A DNA stretch of 64,000 nt. Origin: Dillenia suffruticosa (lineage: Eukaryota > Streptophyta > Magnoliopsida > Dilleniales > Dilleniaceae). Position 1 is the first letter of the stretch, and every line of letters starts with the position of its first letter. Below, in pieces: positions 24,420-36,493 of this stretch. The notes beneath the pieces are model-generated. The model was not told where the DNA came from and made no database searches. It saw only the letters and a program-made list of their open reading frames with translations. The position numbers and the translations under genes are program-made. The stretch is taken from the NCBI GenBank assembly GCA_033439265.1, contig JAVTVX010000030.1, positions 8,443,774 through 8,507,773 on the forward strand, in the 5' to 3' direction.

Positions 24420-25340
24420 TTTGTTGGAAGTCGTGAAGGACATAGAAGAGAAGGACTCTAGACACGAAGATATGGGCACCCAAAAGACTTTAAGAGAGTT
24501 ATTATTATTTGATTTTAATGAAAATTCTTTTTGTAGTGATTTTCTTGGTATGCCAACAAATGCAACACGGTTTGGTGGATGATAAGATGTTCCACAAAGT
24601 ATCAATGAAATCAGTATTTCTTCCCTTAAATATAAGTTAGATTCTCTAACTTCTATGATGGAAAGATTGGTTGTAGAACATGTACAACAAGTGTAGGCAT
24701 GCAGAATTTGCTCGAGTATGGATCACCCAACCGATATATGCCCTATATTTCAAGAGAAGTTTAATGAACAATGGAATATTATAGGTGGATTTTCAGGGCA
24801 GTTTCAAAGAAAGTACGATTCTTACTCATACACATACAATCAAGGTTGGAGAGATCATTCAAATCTAAGCTATGGAGTTAGACCACGAGAATTTCCGCAA
24901 CAATTTTATGAAAAACCACCATTCCAACCTCTACAAAATTGAGTATCAGATCTTGAAGATCTTTTCAAAAGTTTTATGCAAGAAACAAGAACAAGCATTC
25001 AAATTCTTAGTATTCAAATGTCACAATTGGCAACGACAATAAGTAAAATCGAAACTAATCAAGAAAATTTGTCGTCTCAAGTTGAGGTTCATCCAAGGGA
25101 GAATTAAAGTGCTTTGCTATTCAAAAGTGAAAAAAAAAGGTGCAGAATTCTTCATCAAAAGAGGCACACAAAGAACAGGAAAACAAAAAGGAAACAATAC
25201 CCCTTGATGCCACACCGGAAAAGGTAAATGAGGTACCAAATTATTCGGATTCAAAACTAATTGTTCTTCCTCCTTTTCTTGTAGGTTGGCATATTCTAAG
25301 AAACAAGATGATGAGAAAGAGATGCACTTCATTATACATT
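24420..25340 (+). pseudogene. Gypsy-A gag remnant with zinc knuckle
   Basis: Gag packages the element RNA. The readable part has a CCHC zinc knuckle at 24700-24750 (CRICSSMDHPTDIC, spacing C-x2-C-x4-H-x4-C), then GQFQRKYDSYS, YNQGWRDHSNLSY and a Gln/Pro-rich stretch. These are standard after the knuckle in Athila-like gag. A coiled region and a PPFPCRLAYSKKQDDEKE-like segment (about 25268-25320, another frame) follow, near where protease normally starts. Several stops and frameshifts are present. Protease, reverse transcriptase and most of integrase are missing; only a short C-terminal integrase trace is suggested at about 25440-25600. Confidence 0.7.
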
Positions 25341-25729
25341 ATACTTTTGTACAAAATAAATTGGGTTTTGTGTTTAACGAGAATTTGATTAATAATTTTA
25401 CATAATGGGACAAGTGTTTCCAACATAAACTCCCACACTGAAAGTAATTCATGGTAGGCCAAAAAGTCTTTTGTTTTAATTCAAGATTGAAATTCACGCC
25501 GGTCAAGTTAAAGTCAAAATGGATTGAACCGATATTTGAGCGAGATTGAAATAAAGAGGTCATGTTGAGCCAAAGACACTAAACGAAGGCGCTTACTGGG
25601 TGACAATCCAATATTTTCTTTTATAATTTATTTATTTATTTATTGTTTTTTATTTTCATTTATGTTAGTTTGATTTAGACTATATTTTGATTTACTTCTA
25701 AGTAAGAAAAAAAAACAGAAGTGATCTCT

Positions 25730-26180
25730 TATTAAGGCGTGCCCACGCCCAAAGCTAACTTCATTTCTACCCAAATACTTCACATGACCAGAAATACTCA
25801 TTGTTTAGGGCGTGGCCATACCCTAAAACTACTTTTATTTCTGCCAAAAGCTCACGGACATATTTCATTTCTAGTTTCATGAACAAAAAACACTCTTCGT
25901 TTAGGGCGTGCCCACGCCTTAAACACACTTCAATTTTGTAAAAAAAAGAAAAGAAAAAGAAAAACAAGAAGTGCTCCTTGCTTAAGACGTGTCCATACCT
26001 TAAATCAAATTCATTTCTGGCAAAAATAAAAATTAAAAAATTAAAAAAAGAGAGAAACAATTAAATTTAACTTTTCACATTTTGCTTTTCATTTTTTTAG
26101 GGTTTTTCTCTCTACCAGTTAAGTCTCAGAAATGGACAAAAGTGCTTGATATTTAAGACGTGCCTACGCCTTAACTATTT
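25730..26180 (+). repeat. dispersed array of palindromic GGCGTGCCCACGCC boxes
   Basis: Five degenerate copies of a box like TTAGGGCGTGCCCACGCCTTAA occur near 25733, 25806, 25900, 25982 and 26153, spaced 75-170 bp. The core is self-complementary (GGCGTG-CC-CACGCC). Between the boxes a phrase such as acttcatttctgcc often recurs. The array sits in the untranslated 3' part of Gypsy-A. Confidence 0.75.
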
Positions 26181-27556
26181 TTTTGAGTTCGTTGGAATAT
26201 ATACTCCTTTCACCACTCCACCCTAGGGGAGAATTGTTCTCACCTTCCTCTTTTATTTTTTTATTCTTTTTTTTATTTTGTTTGATTGATTATATGCATT
26301 TTTTTTATCTTTCAAGTTGAGCATACATTGGGGACAATGTATGATTTAGGTGTGGGGAGATGTTAAATGTTTTATTCTTTATTTTTGATACTATATTTGT
26401 TTTCTTTTACTATATTAGTTTAGATTTTGTTTCTTAAAAAAATAAAAAAATATAAAAGGAGAAAAAAATTCTAAGCTTTCTTAGTCGATACATGCTATTT
26501 GGTTGGCCGGAGATATTTGAAAAATAGTTTATATCAATGGTTTTTTTGTACTTGAAATGGATATTTATATTTTTAATAGTTTTCTTTGAATGATGAATAT
26601 GACAAAATTGACACAAACTTTACTTAAAAAATGAGGTTTTGAGCCGAAATCAAGCAAATTCATTTTTTGTGCTCAAAATTATTTTTTTGATGAGTGATTA
26701 TCATATTGGGATTGCATATTTTAGAACTTGCTTTGTTATGAATATTAAAACCACATTCTAAGATTTCATGCATCAAAATGACAAAGGTAATTAGGTTTTA
26801 CCCCTTTTGGTTTTCTAAAAATCCCTACCTTGATGTCATAAACTCTTAGTGAACCAATTTGAGTCTTAATCTCCTTTTCCTCTTTAAAACTAACTCAATA
26901 CAACACCAAACTTTTGATTTTAGCCTTCATTCCAAACTCTTATATCAAAGGTGTATATAATTAATTGTATGATTTTGGTTATATGTTTGCCTCTGTAGGA
27001 AATGATGAATTGAATTTTGATGTTGATATTTTTATGGAAACGATGTATGTTTGGAAAAAAAAAGAAGAAGAAAAAAATGATGGAAAAAAAAGAAGAAAAA
27101 AAAGAGAAAAAAGAAAAGAAAAGAAAAAAGAGATGAGAAAGAGAAGTGCTGTATCTTGATTCAAAATTTATTCATTTACACTTCAATTATAGAAATTGAG
27201 AAATCAATTGACATTTTTATATACTATTTGCTATTGGTTATACATTTTAATAGCAAGAAATCAAATTTTGTCTACTGTTTGCTTGAGGTAAAGATCAATC
27301 AAAGTTATGAAAATTGTGTGGTTAGTTATATATGGTTTTTGGTACGTTTTAGCCCTTAAATATCACATTTATTATACTTTTAACTCTAACCCCGTTACAA
27401 TAAAAGAAAATACCTTTACATTGACGTATGAAATTCAAATTTTTAAGTGGTGGAGATTTGATATATTTGCAAGTATATGGTAATGTCATTCCATATTATT
27501 GATTTGAGTGATATATAAATTTTATATCCTTTCGAGTGCATTTGAGTGAACCTTTG
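26181..27556 (+). other. Gypsy-A 3' untranslated part, left of the Copia-B insertion
   Basis: AT-rich. It contains the phrase GGGACAATGTATGATTTAGG followed by a purine tract at about 26331-26365, typical of the region before the 3' end of Athila-type elements. A long purine-rich tract at 27050-27150 gives Lys/Glu-only translations, which are not a gene. Confidence 0.6.
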
Positions 27557-27561
27557 GTGAG

Positions 27562-28011
27562 TATTGATCAATGCCCACGTGGGGCAAGTAAATATTTTGA
27601 ATTTCAAAATAAATGGGTAATGGGTAGTTACCCATTACCCCATTTTTCCCCCATTTTTTACCTCTCCAAAATAACTCCAACGGGAGTTACAACTGAATAG
27701 TGAATTTGCCATTTTTGTTGAGGAAAAAAAAAGGAACAAGAAGAAAAGAAGAGAGATAATAATCACAAGAGGGTTTAATTCCGATCAACGAAAAATCACC
27801 GGGTTAAGGGTTGGATCGTTGTGGTATCGTGTTAATAGTTCGTCTTACGTAACTATCATCCCGATTGCGAGATGCTGCAGTTCCAAGTTTGCGGTTTCCG
27901 AAATTTTTTGAATCACCAAATTAGGTATACCGTAAACTTTATCTTTTTTCGATTCTGAAAAATTGTTTAATTATTGCTTCCGTTGCATGATTGAGTCACC
28001 ATAATCTAACA
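27562..28011 (+). repeat. Copia-B 5' LTR (450 bp)
   Basis: Begins TATTGATCAATGCCC rather than the usual TG and ends TCTAACA. It holds a near-perfect palindrome, GGGTAATGGGTA-GT-TACCCATTACCC, at about 27614-27640. The TA start is shared by both LTRs and fits the target duplication. Confidence 0.92.
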
Positions 28012-28025
28012 TTGGTATCAGAGCG
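28012..28025 (+). other. Copia-B primer-binding site
   Basis: TTGGTATCAGAGCG matches the standard copia site complementary to the 3' end of initiator methionine tRNA. Confidence 0.9.
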
Positions 28026-28389
28026 TGTTAGATATATCTCTAAATAATTTTTCAGAATTTAATTTGGGTATAAAAATATAGGGTATAAAAATTTGGGGTT
28101 CGGATCACGGATTAATTTCGTGAATTTGATTATACCACTGTATTACCCAACTCACGTAAAACACGAAAATAATTTTTTCGTAATTTTCTGATCTAGATAT
28201 GGTTAAGAAAATTCCGGTTGAAGCATTCGGCTGTGAATAGTGACCGAACCCTTCAACCCCATATTTTACGAGTTTTAGGTCAAATCAGAGCATGAAAATG
28301 GTAGATCTATGTTTGTCTCTGCTAGATCTACATTTTGACATATATATTGCATGTTATTTATACCGAAAATTGGGTTTTCGGAGAACTAG

Positions 28390-28890
28390 GTCGAAAAACC
28401 CAGTTGCAGACCCGTCAGGTAAGGAAGATGAGCTCCAGACCCGCGGGCGCGTGCACCACACGCGCGCAGAAGCGCATCCAACGGGTGCGTGGAGCTCACG
28501 CGCGAGTAAGGCGCGTGAGCCGGCACGGAACAGGGAGGGGCGGAGCGGGTCGGGGCATGATTCGACCCACGACCCGACACGTGTCGGGTCTAACCCGACC
28601 CGTTAACCCCCCAGTCGGGTCACCTGACCCGTTGACCGACCCACTGACTCGGCTCCTTGCGTGAGGGCGCGTGAGAACGCGCCGCGACTGGGCGCGTGTA
28701 GGGGCGTGAGACACGCGCACTGCGTGAGTCGATCCCTGTTAGGCGTGTGGTAGTGCGTGAAGAGTGCACCGCACGTCTGGCGCGTGATCCAGGCTCCTGC
28801 CGACGCGTGGAGGCGCGTGGCAGGGCCTGCAGAGCCATCGCCGGTGCGCGGCGGCTGGTGGGGACCCCGACGGCGCGTCAGGTCCTATGA
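28390..28890 (+). repeat. GC-rich leader island of Copia-B with repeated GGCGCGTG motif
   Basis: The island sits in the untranslated leader, between the primer site and the gag start. It is strongly GC-rich in an otherwise AT-rich window. GGCGCGTG or a one-base variant occurs at about 28444, 28508, 28665, 28690, 28777 and 28812. Open frames on both strands here (60-109 codons) are Arg/Pro/Thr-rich by-products of composition. Confidence 0.8.
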
Positions 28891-29105
28891 GGAAATTTGT
28901 GACTATTTATAGAATTTTGTAGGCCGAATTAAAGTCCGGATAAAGAGATGAGATCCCGGGTTATGGTGTATGGTGTCCGTTGACTCATATGCTCACTTTG
29001 GGGTTAATACTCGATTCATTTTGGATTATTAATTCGTAGAGTGTACGAAATTGTGAAAATAAGTATTATTAGTCACTGACATCTCTTTTTCTATGTAACA
29101 GAGAC

Positions 29106-32100
29106 ATGGCTGCTACGAAAACTGTTGTTCTAGATCTCGTTAAGGGAGATAAACTGAACAGTGACAATTATGATATTTGGCACTGAAAGGTTCAGTTTGT
29201 CTTTGAGGAACAAGAACTCGGGGAAGTTCTTAAGAACGAGATGGTGGACCCCGGGGAGGGTTTCACGGCACAAGCACGACGGGATCAGGAGGTGTATCGT
29301 GCTTGGAAAAAGAAGGATAGCCAAGTGAGGGTGATATTTCTTAGCTGCATGCACGATGAGCTGATTCTGATTTATGAGCAGTATTCTACTGTACAGTCGA
29401 TCTGGCATGCTTTAAGAGAGCAATATGGCGCCCTGTCAGTTCCTAAGGTGAGGATGCTGACCTATAAGTTCATCACTTATAAGAAGAGGCACGATCATAC
29501 AATGAAACAGCATTTAATGCACATGTCGAGTATGATCGCCTCTCTGAAGAATATGGGGGAGCCGATGTCTAATGAGTTTCAGGTACTGGGTGTGATCCAG
29601 TCCTTGCCTGACTCCTGGGATGTGGTTAAGACCTATCTCACGCACACTGAGAGTATTCATACTTTCATGGACGTGAGTAGGCACTGTGAGCTCGAGGAGA
29701 AGAGTCAAGAGGTGGTTAGGTCTTCTTCTGCTCATGCTAATTTTGCGGAGTCGAGTAAGGGCTCCCGGGATTTAAAGCGCAAGTGGCGCAAGCATGAGAA
29801 GAAGGCCAAGGGCCAAGGCAAGAAGAAGCAACCTGCCAAGACCGACGACAAAGGACAGAAGCGCAAGAAAAAGGAACTCGATAAGAGCAAAGTCCAATAC
29901 TATGTTTGTGGCAAATTTGGGCATTTCGCACGCGAGTGTGGCGAGCGAAAGGTATGTCCTTCTTCTTTACATGGTTTGAGTTACGTGTCATCTAGTGTGA
30001 TGCTCATTAACTCTTCTCCTTTGTGGATTGTAGACTCAGGAGCCACGGACCATGTAGCTCGGGACAGGAGCGCATACGTGGAGTTCCGCCGTTTAAGTCC
30101 CCAGGCGAGGAGGCTGTACGTGGGGAATGGAGCATTCATGGAAGTGAAAGGGATTGACACTTGCAAGCTATTGCTACGAAGTGACCAAATCTTATATCTT
30201 CATGATATTTTGTATGCTCCTGAGATTAGGCAGAATCTAGTATCTGTCCGATGTTTAGATTTGTTAGGATATTCAGTGTTGTTGGGAAACTCTAGAGTTT
30301 CCATTACTTATGACAGTTCTTTAATTTGTTCCAGTTTGGTCCATGAGGGACTTTATGTACTGGATATGATTTCATCTTATGAGATTTATTCTTCTTCTAC
30401 TATTGTTTTTGCATCAGATAGTGTAGTAGATGATGTGAATGTATGGCATAGTAGGCTTGGCCACATAGGGTAAGAGAGGATGGCCCGGTTAGCTACGAAT
30501 GGCCTGCTGGGCCCGCTAACCAAGGTCCAGTTGCCCGTATGTGAGTTTTGTCTTGCGGGCAAAGCTACTAGAAAACCATTTGGGAAAGTAATGAGAGCTG
30601 AGACTCCATTACAATTGGTCCATTCCGACATTTGCGGACCCATGAATGTGAGAGCTCGAAACGGAGCTACGTATTTTATTACCTTTATAGACGATTACAC
30701 GCGTTTCGGTTACGTCTACTTGATCTCACACAAGTCTGAGGCACTAGAATGCTTTAGGAGCTTTATCAGTGAGGTTGAAAATCAGCTAGACTTGAGGGTG
30801 AAAACTCTCAGAACCGATCGGGGGCGCGAGTATCTGTCTGAGCAATTTAAAGAGCTCTGTTCCGATAGAGGTATTACGAGACAGTTAACTATTTCTGCTA
30901 CTCCTCAACAGAACGGAGTAGCCGAGAGAAGGAATAGGACTCTGTTGGAGATGGTGAGGTCGATGATGGCACAAGCCAACCTACCTATCTCCCATTGGGG
31001 GGATGCGTTGTTGACTGCGGCCTACGTCCTTAACCGTGTTCCGACAAAGTCTGTAGTTAACACCCCATACGAGCTTTGGACAGGGAGACAGCCTGACCTT
31101 AGGCACTTGAGGCCATGGGGTTGCGCTGCGTATGTTTCGTGATTCCTCGCATCAGTACGGCAAGTTAGGCCCGCGAGGAAAGAAGTGTATATTTGTTAGA
31201 TACTCTGAACAATCCAAAGAATATGTGTTTCTAGGAGAACATACGGACGGTACTGTCACCGAGATAGAGTCTCGTGATATCACATTTCTCGAGAGTGATT
31301 TCCCTAAAAGAGGAGAAATCGATCGAGATCTCACCTTTTACGAGATGGATGAGCCTAGTGGCTCAGCCGAAACCAGTGACAAGATTCAAGAGCCGATTAT
31401 GGATCTTGATCTTAGTGGGAGCAATCCATCTCAAGGTGTGGGACCTTTCTCTCCTTGAAGGAGTAGTCGGGGACAAGTGCCACGTCGTCGTTTCCCGATT
31501 GAGGATGAGATCCTCATTGTGACTCCTGAGGACGATGAAGAGCCGAGGACTGCACAGGAGGCTCTTGAGGGTTCAGCAAAGGACCAATGGTTACAGGCCA
31601 TGCACAAGGAAATGGAATCAATGAGAGTCAACGAAGTCTGGGAGCTAGTTGACTTACCTGAGGAAAGAAAGACCATTGGAAACAAGTGGGTTTTCAAAAT
31701 TAAAAGAAAGGCCGACGGATCGATTGAGAGGTACAAGGCCCGTCTGGTAGCCAAGGGTTATACGTAGACCAAGGGCATTGACTACGAGGAGACTTTCTCT
31801 CCAATAGTCAAATTTATTTCGATCCGTTTACTTTTGGCGATTGTCGTTAGTATGGATCTTGAGTTACACCAGATGGACGTTAAGACCGTTTTTCTTAACG
31901 GGAGTCTGGTTGAGGAGATCTACATGGAACAGCCCCCTGGGTTTGTTCTGGTAGGTCAAGGGATAAGATCTGTCGACTTCGGAAGTCGATATACGGTCTA
32001 AAGCAATCATCCAGGCGGTGGTATCTAAGATTTCATGAGGAGATGATATCTTATGGTTTTACGATGGTTGAGGAGGATCATTGTGTCTATCTGATTCGGT

Positions 32101-33103
32101 CTGATAACTCTTTTGTGATCCTGTCGTTGTATGTGGATGACATAATGTTGGCTGGGAACAACATTAAGTATTTAAAGACCATCAAAGCATGGTTGTCATC
32201 CAGTTTCGACATGAAAGACATGGATGAAGCTGAGTTCATCCTTGGAGTTAAGATTCAGAGGGATCGCTCGAGACAGATGTTGGCTCTTTCACAAGAGACC
32301 TACATTAAGAAAATTCTCGAGCGTTTTGGGATGAATGATTGTAATCCTATAGATACTCCGATCGCCAAAGGTGAAGTCCTGAGCCTGGACATGTGTCCGA
32401 AAACTCAGGAAGAAGTAAGGGAAATGAGTAAAGTACCTTATTCCAGTGCAGTGGGAAGTTTGATGTACGCAATGTTGTGTACTAGACCGGACATTTGTTA
32501 TGCAGTTGGTCTGGTGAGCAGATATCAGCCAAATCCTGGAAGGGGTCACTCGAGAGCAGTGAAAAGGATTTTCCGATATCTAAAAGGAACTACAAACTTC
32601 TCCTTGAGTTACAGAGAAGGCGATTTGCGCCTTGTGGGCTATTCGGATGCCGACTGGGGAGGTGATTTGAATAAACGCAAATCGACATCAGGTTTTGCTT
32701 TCTTGCTCAATGGCGGAGCTATCTCTTGGAGCAGTAAGAAGCAAACTTGTGTTGCTCTATCTACGATGGAGGCTGAGTTCGTGGCGTGCTCAGTTGCAGT
32801 TCAGGAGAGTGTTTGGCTCTGAAGACTACTGAATGACTTAGGGATTATAGCAGATAGTGGGAGACCTGCAAGGATTTATTGTGATAATCAGGTCGCTATC
32901 ACTTACACTCGAGACCCTAAGTTTCATAGTAGGACTAAACACATCGACACCAGATACCATTATGTTAAAGACATCATCGAGAAGGGTGAAGTGACCGTCA
33001 AGTACATTTCGACACACAGCATGGTGGCTGACCCCTTCACCAAACCCATCACTAGAGACTCTTTTTTAGGGCATAGAGAGTCATTGGGTTTGAATATCTA
33101 CTG
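29106..33103 (+). pseudogene. Copia-B gag-pol polyprotein, recently broken
   Basis: One polyprotein of about 1,300 residues, readable almost throughout from ATG at 29106. Domains: gag (29106-29990) with a CCHC knuckle reading YVCGKFGHFAREC, its first Cys changed to Tyr; protease WIVDSGATDHV near 30025; pre-integrase WHSRLGHIG; integrase with HSDICG, RTDRGREY and QQNGVAERRNR (30600-30950); reverse transcriptase with LYVDDIML near 32130; and RNase H with YSDADWGGD near 32645, ending PFTKPITRDS...GLNIY. Stops lie at 29184, 30471, 31456, 31765 and 32820, with frameshifts near 31138 and 31980. Three of the stops are TGA where an Arg CGA is expected. The element could have been mobile not long ago but cannot make the full product now. 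Confidence 0.93.
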
Positions 33104-34272
33104 ACATTTCTCAGTTTGTACTTAATGATGACGTTGATACTTATTGATTATATATATATATGATTATAGTGCATTATTCAGTCACTTTTGTATTATATTT
33201 TTCATTAATGCACTTACTTTTAATTATCATATATATGTTCTGTTTGTGATAATAGATATGTCGGGCAAGAGAGGTCGACTCTCTCACACGAGTGACCACC
33301 TCCGGCTCTGAGTAAGCGGGGATGAGACGGTTTCTAGCTGTAAGAGGTTTTGAGAGTGGCCCTGCTAGAACATAAGTCGTCCTGATACGTGTTCAGGATG
33401 AGGTCATATGCGATATGACCAACATGGAAGTACCCACATCCATGTTGCCTGTGAGAAGTCAGGTTTGAGATCTCGGATATCACCTATAATTTGTGATATT
33501 GTCTCATAGGTACTATTTCTGAGATCTCTAGGTAAAGTCTTATGTGTAGACTGTGTCCCCGTACCTGCACAGTGTTAGAGAAATCTGACATATGCCATTC
33601 TGAGAGATGGGAGAGTAACACTGTGGCACGTGTTTTCATACCACGTGTGAAAAGACGACTTGGAATAGTGGGAGCTATATTACTTGAGACAATAATTTAA
33701 AACTTATCCCCAAGCCCCACTGTGTGAGATTCGAGATCCATTGAGTGGGATCTCTTGTGCCCTTATTACTTTTGGTTGTCTCTTGAGATCATGATTCAGT
33801 GTTTGCTACTTTAGTCTGTTTACCAATGGCCCGGAAGATAAATTGAGATCTGAGGAACAGGTCTAGGAAAACAGCTGAATTGAGATCGATAGATTCAAGT
33901 TTGGGAAAAGGAAGATCAATTGACATTGCATTGTTATGTTGTATTCACCGACCGGTCTTTTATGTTCATCCATGTAGGGATTTGAACATAATAGTAAATA
34001 CATAGTCGAGTGATATCTGGGGATTACTTTCGGTGAGGAAAGTAACTCGATGAATGTAATTAGTCTTGGATCTGGGGTACAGCGAGCTTTCTTATGATAC
34101 TTAACTACTCGATCATCTTAACAGATGTGTCGAGGAGTTTTTTGTTTGCAGGTGTACTCGCTAGTCGCACGACGTCCAACCCTATATGAAAAACCCTGTA
34201 GGGTGATATGGTGGATCGCATGAGTTGTGATCTTATGACGGAAATAAAATGCACTCGTGTACAAGTGAGAGA
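33104..34272 (+). other. Copia-B 3' untranslated region
   Basis: About 1.17 kb without coding evidence between the RNase H stop and the 3' LTR, unusually long for a copia element. It ends in the purine-rich GTACAAGTGAGAGA just before the LTR, the likely polypurine tract. Confidence 0.75.
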
Positions 34273-34723
34273 TATTGATCAATGCCCACGTGGGGCAAGT
34301 AAATATTTTGAATTTCAAAATAAATGGGTAATGGGTAGTTACCCATTACCCCATTTTTTCCCCCATTTTTTTCCTCTCCAAAATAACTCCTACGGGAGTT
34401 ACAACTGAATGGTGAATTTGCCATTTTTGTTGAAGAAAAAAAAAGGAACAAGAAGAAAATAAGAGAGATAATAATCACAAGAGGGTTTAATTCCGATCAA
34501 CGAAAAATCACCGGGTTAAGAGTTGGATCGTTGTGGTATCGTGTTAATAGTTCGTCTTACGTAACTATCATCCCGACTGTGAGTTGCTGCAGTTTCAAGT
34601 TTGCGATTTCCAAAATTTTCCGAATCACCAAATTAGGTATACCATAAACTTTATCTTTTTTCGATTATGAAAAATTGTTTAATTATTGCTTCCGTTGCGT
34701 GATTGAGTCACCATATTCTAACA
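34273..34723 (+). repeat. Copia-B 3' LTR (451 bp)
   Basis: Nearly identical to the 5' LTR, with about 20 scattered differences. It keeps the GGGTAATGGGTA palindrome at about 34325-34351. Confidence 0.93.
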
Positions 34724-34955
34724 GTGAGAATTGTTGAATCTTGCTATTTGGATTTTATAAAGAGTAGTTGGAATATATAATGGTTGTTTTAGTACAGATC
34801 GTTGTGAAATTCTTGTTGTTTCGATTGTACTTTCGGTTTAACTCTTATGACACATGTTGACTTGGGAGTTTGGAAGAAAAAAATAGGTTGGTTAGCTTAG
34901 TTTTATTCGAGTTGGAAATGTTTGAGGACAAGCATCATTTAGGTGTGGAGGAATT

Positions 34956-35450
34956 TGATAGAATCAAAATGAGTATAATATTTACGATTAATTTTATATT
35001 ATTTTTGAATAAATATTACGCTAATATTTATATTTTATGATATTTGATATGTTAGAATCGATGGAAAATACTTATTAAGGAAAGTGAAAAAAATGAACTA
35101 AATTAGAGTAATTATACAAATGACGAAAAATTAGACAATAAGACCCTTTTATTAGCATATGGACACGTTGATTACAAGAGGCAATACAATATTTTGAAGA
35201 TTTACTATAGTAAAATTTTTTTTTCCCAATTGCGTATTCAAGAGGAAATTAGGATAAAATTAGAGATATCGAAAATTTTTATTCCATTACTAATATTTAG
35301 AAAAAGAAATTTTTAAAAATGTAAATGTCAAACTATTTTATTTTTTAGAAACTTTTCTTTTATTTGAAATTTTTAGGTATTATTTTTTAGAGATTTAAAT
35401 AATTTTACCTATGATAAAATTAGAAAAAACTCCGTTTATTTTAGGGTTAC

Positions 35451-35482
<32 letters not shown>

Positions 35483-36493
35483 GATATTAGTGTTTCATAT
35501 TGTTAGGGGGGAGGCAACACAAGGGGGCAGCCGATAACCTAGAGGAAGTACATTTTCTTATTCCTTGAAAGGAACACATTCTTTTGTAGAGAGGAAAGAC
35601 TGTAGGGGTGGGGGACATTTTTCTTATAGTTCATGTTCTTCTTCCAACATAATAAATCATTTCGCGAATTTTTCCTTTTTCATGTTTTATTTCTAATTTA
35701 TTTTTCTAGTCAAAAAATTATTAATATATTAATAAATGAAGATTGTGAAATATAAATGATTTTATTTATTTAATAATTATGGATATTTATTTAATCTCTA
35801 TACCCTAATATTAATGATTATTTTAAAATTATTAAATAGAGATTTATATTTAATAACCCTAGAATAGTTTACTACCACTTAAAAATAGTAAAATTTATGT
35901 ATTTTTAATAAAGTAATGATTGACATAATTTTATAGTTTCGCAAGTGATTTAACTTATATCAAGAGTTTAGATAATTTAATTTAAATAAATTTAGATTCG
36001 AATTTACTTATTAGAATTGAATCTCTCTAAATCTTAATATTGACGAAACACTAAATTTAATGAGAGTCTCTTGAGTTGTCTTTCGATTAGAGAAATAGTT
36101 AACAATAATATCTTAATTACCAAAAAAATAAGGCGAGATTAGTCGTTTCGTGGTAATTAACAGCTATAACCAATTTATTCACATAATATCGAGTAATTCT
36201 TACCTCGATGATCAATCAAGTACATCAATGTGAAAATAATTCATTTAACTAGATTTTATTATCTTCGAAATTTGTTTTTTTAGTCGCTGTTATTTAACTA
36301 TTTTACTCTAGTTAATTTTAAAGATTTATTTATTTTCACTAGATTTAGATAAATTCTTAAAACCCCCAATTCTATTTTTATTTTTCTTAAAAGAAATAGA
36401 TCCACTGTTTCCTATGAATACAACACTACTCGCATTATACTCGTATTATTTGAAATATGAGAAATTTATTTTTGATTGAATTGATACCAACCA
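34956..36493 (+). repeat. Gypsy-A 3' LTR
   Basis: About 1,538 bp from TGATAGAATC to CAACCA, preceded by a TTTAGGTGTGGAGGAATT purine tract. Its (TA)n tract (35457-35482) is shorter than the one in the 5' LTR, one of many differences between the two. Confidence 0.85.

Larger units (their letters stand above)
27562..34723 (+). mobile_element. Ty1/copia LTR retrotransposon (Copia-B), complete, inserted in Gypsy-A
   Basis: Length 7,162 bp, with LTRs at 27562-28011 and 34273-34723. The target duplication GTGAG is perfect (27557-27561 and 34724-34728). A TTGGTATCAGAGC primer site follows the 5' LTR. The order gag, protease, integrase, reverse transcriptase, RNase H defines Ty1/copia. The LTRs differ at about 20 positions in 450 by eye, so it is much younger than its host element. 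A 1.1-kb leader and a 1.17-kb untranslated 3' region flank the coding part. Confidence 0.95.
22797..36493 (+). mobile_element. Athila/Tat-like gypsy retrotransposon (Gypsy-A), with Copia-B inserted
   Basis: Two direct LTRs of about 1.53 kb flank an internal region. It starts with a tRNA primer site of the TGGCGCCGTTG type (here TTGGCACCATTGTCGAGG) and ends with a purine-rich TTTAGGTGTGGAGGAATT tract before the 3' LTR. The flanks CTATC (22792-22796) and CTCTC (36494-36498) are a 4/5 matched target duplication. Without the 7.2-kb Copia-B insertion the element is about 6.5 kb. Most of pol is deleted, so it is non-autonomous. Lineage is inferred from LTR length, primer site, gag zinc knuckle and the CGCTTACTGGG-type phrase after the coding region. 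Confidence 0.85.

Noticed and set aside
27050-27150. Lys/Glu-rich (plus) and Phe/Ser-rich (minus) open frames
   Set aside because: They are translations of a long purine tract inside Gypsy-A.
28292-28838. Several Arg/Pro/Thr-rich frames on both strands
   Set aside because: They follow from the GC-rich repeated leader of Copia-B, which lacks stops by composition.
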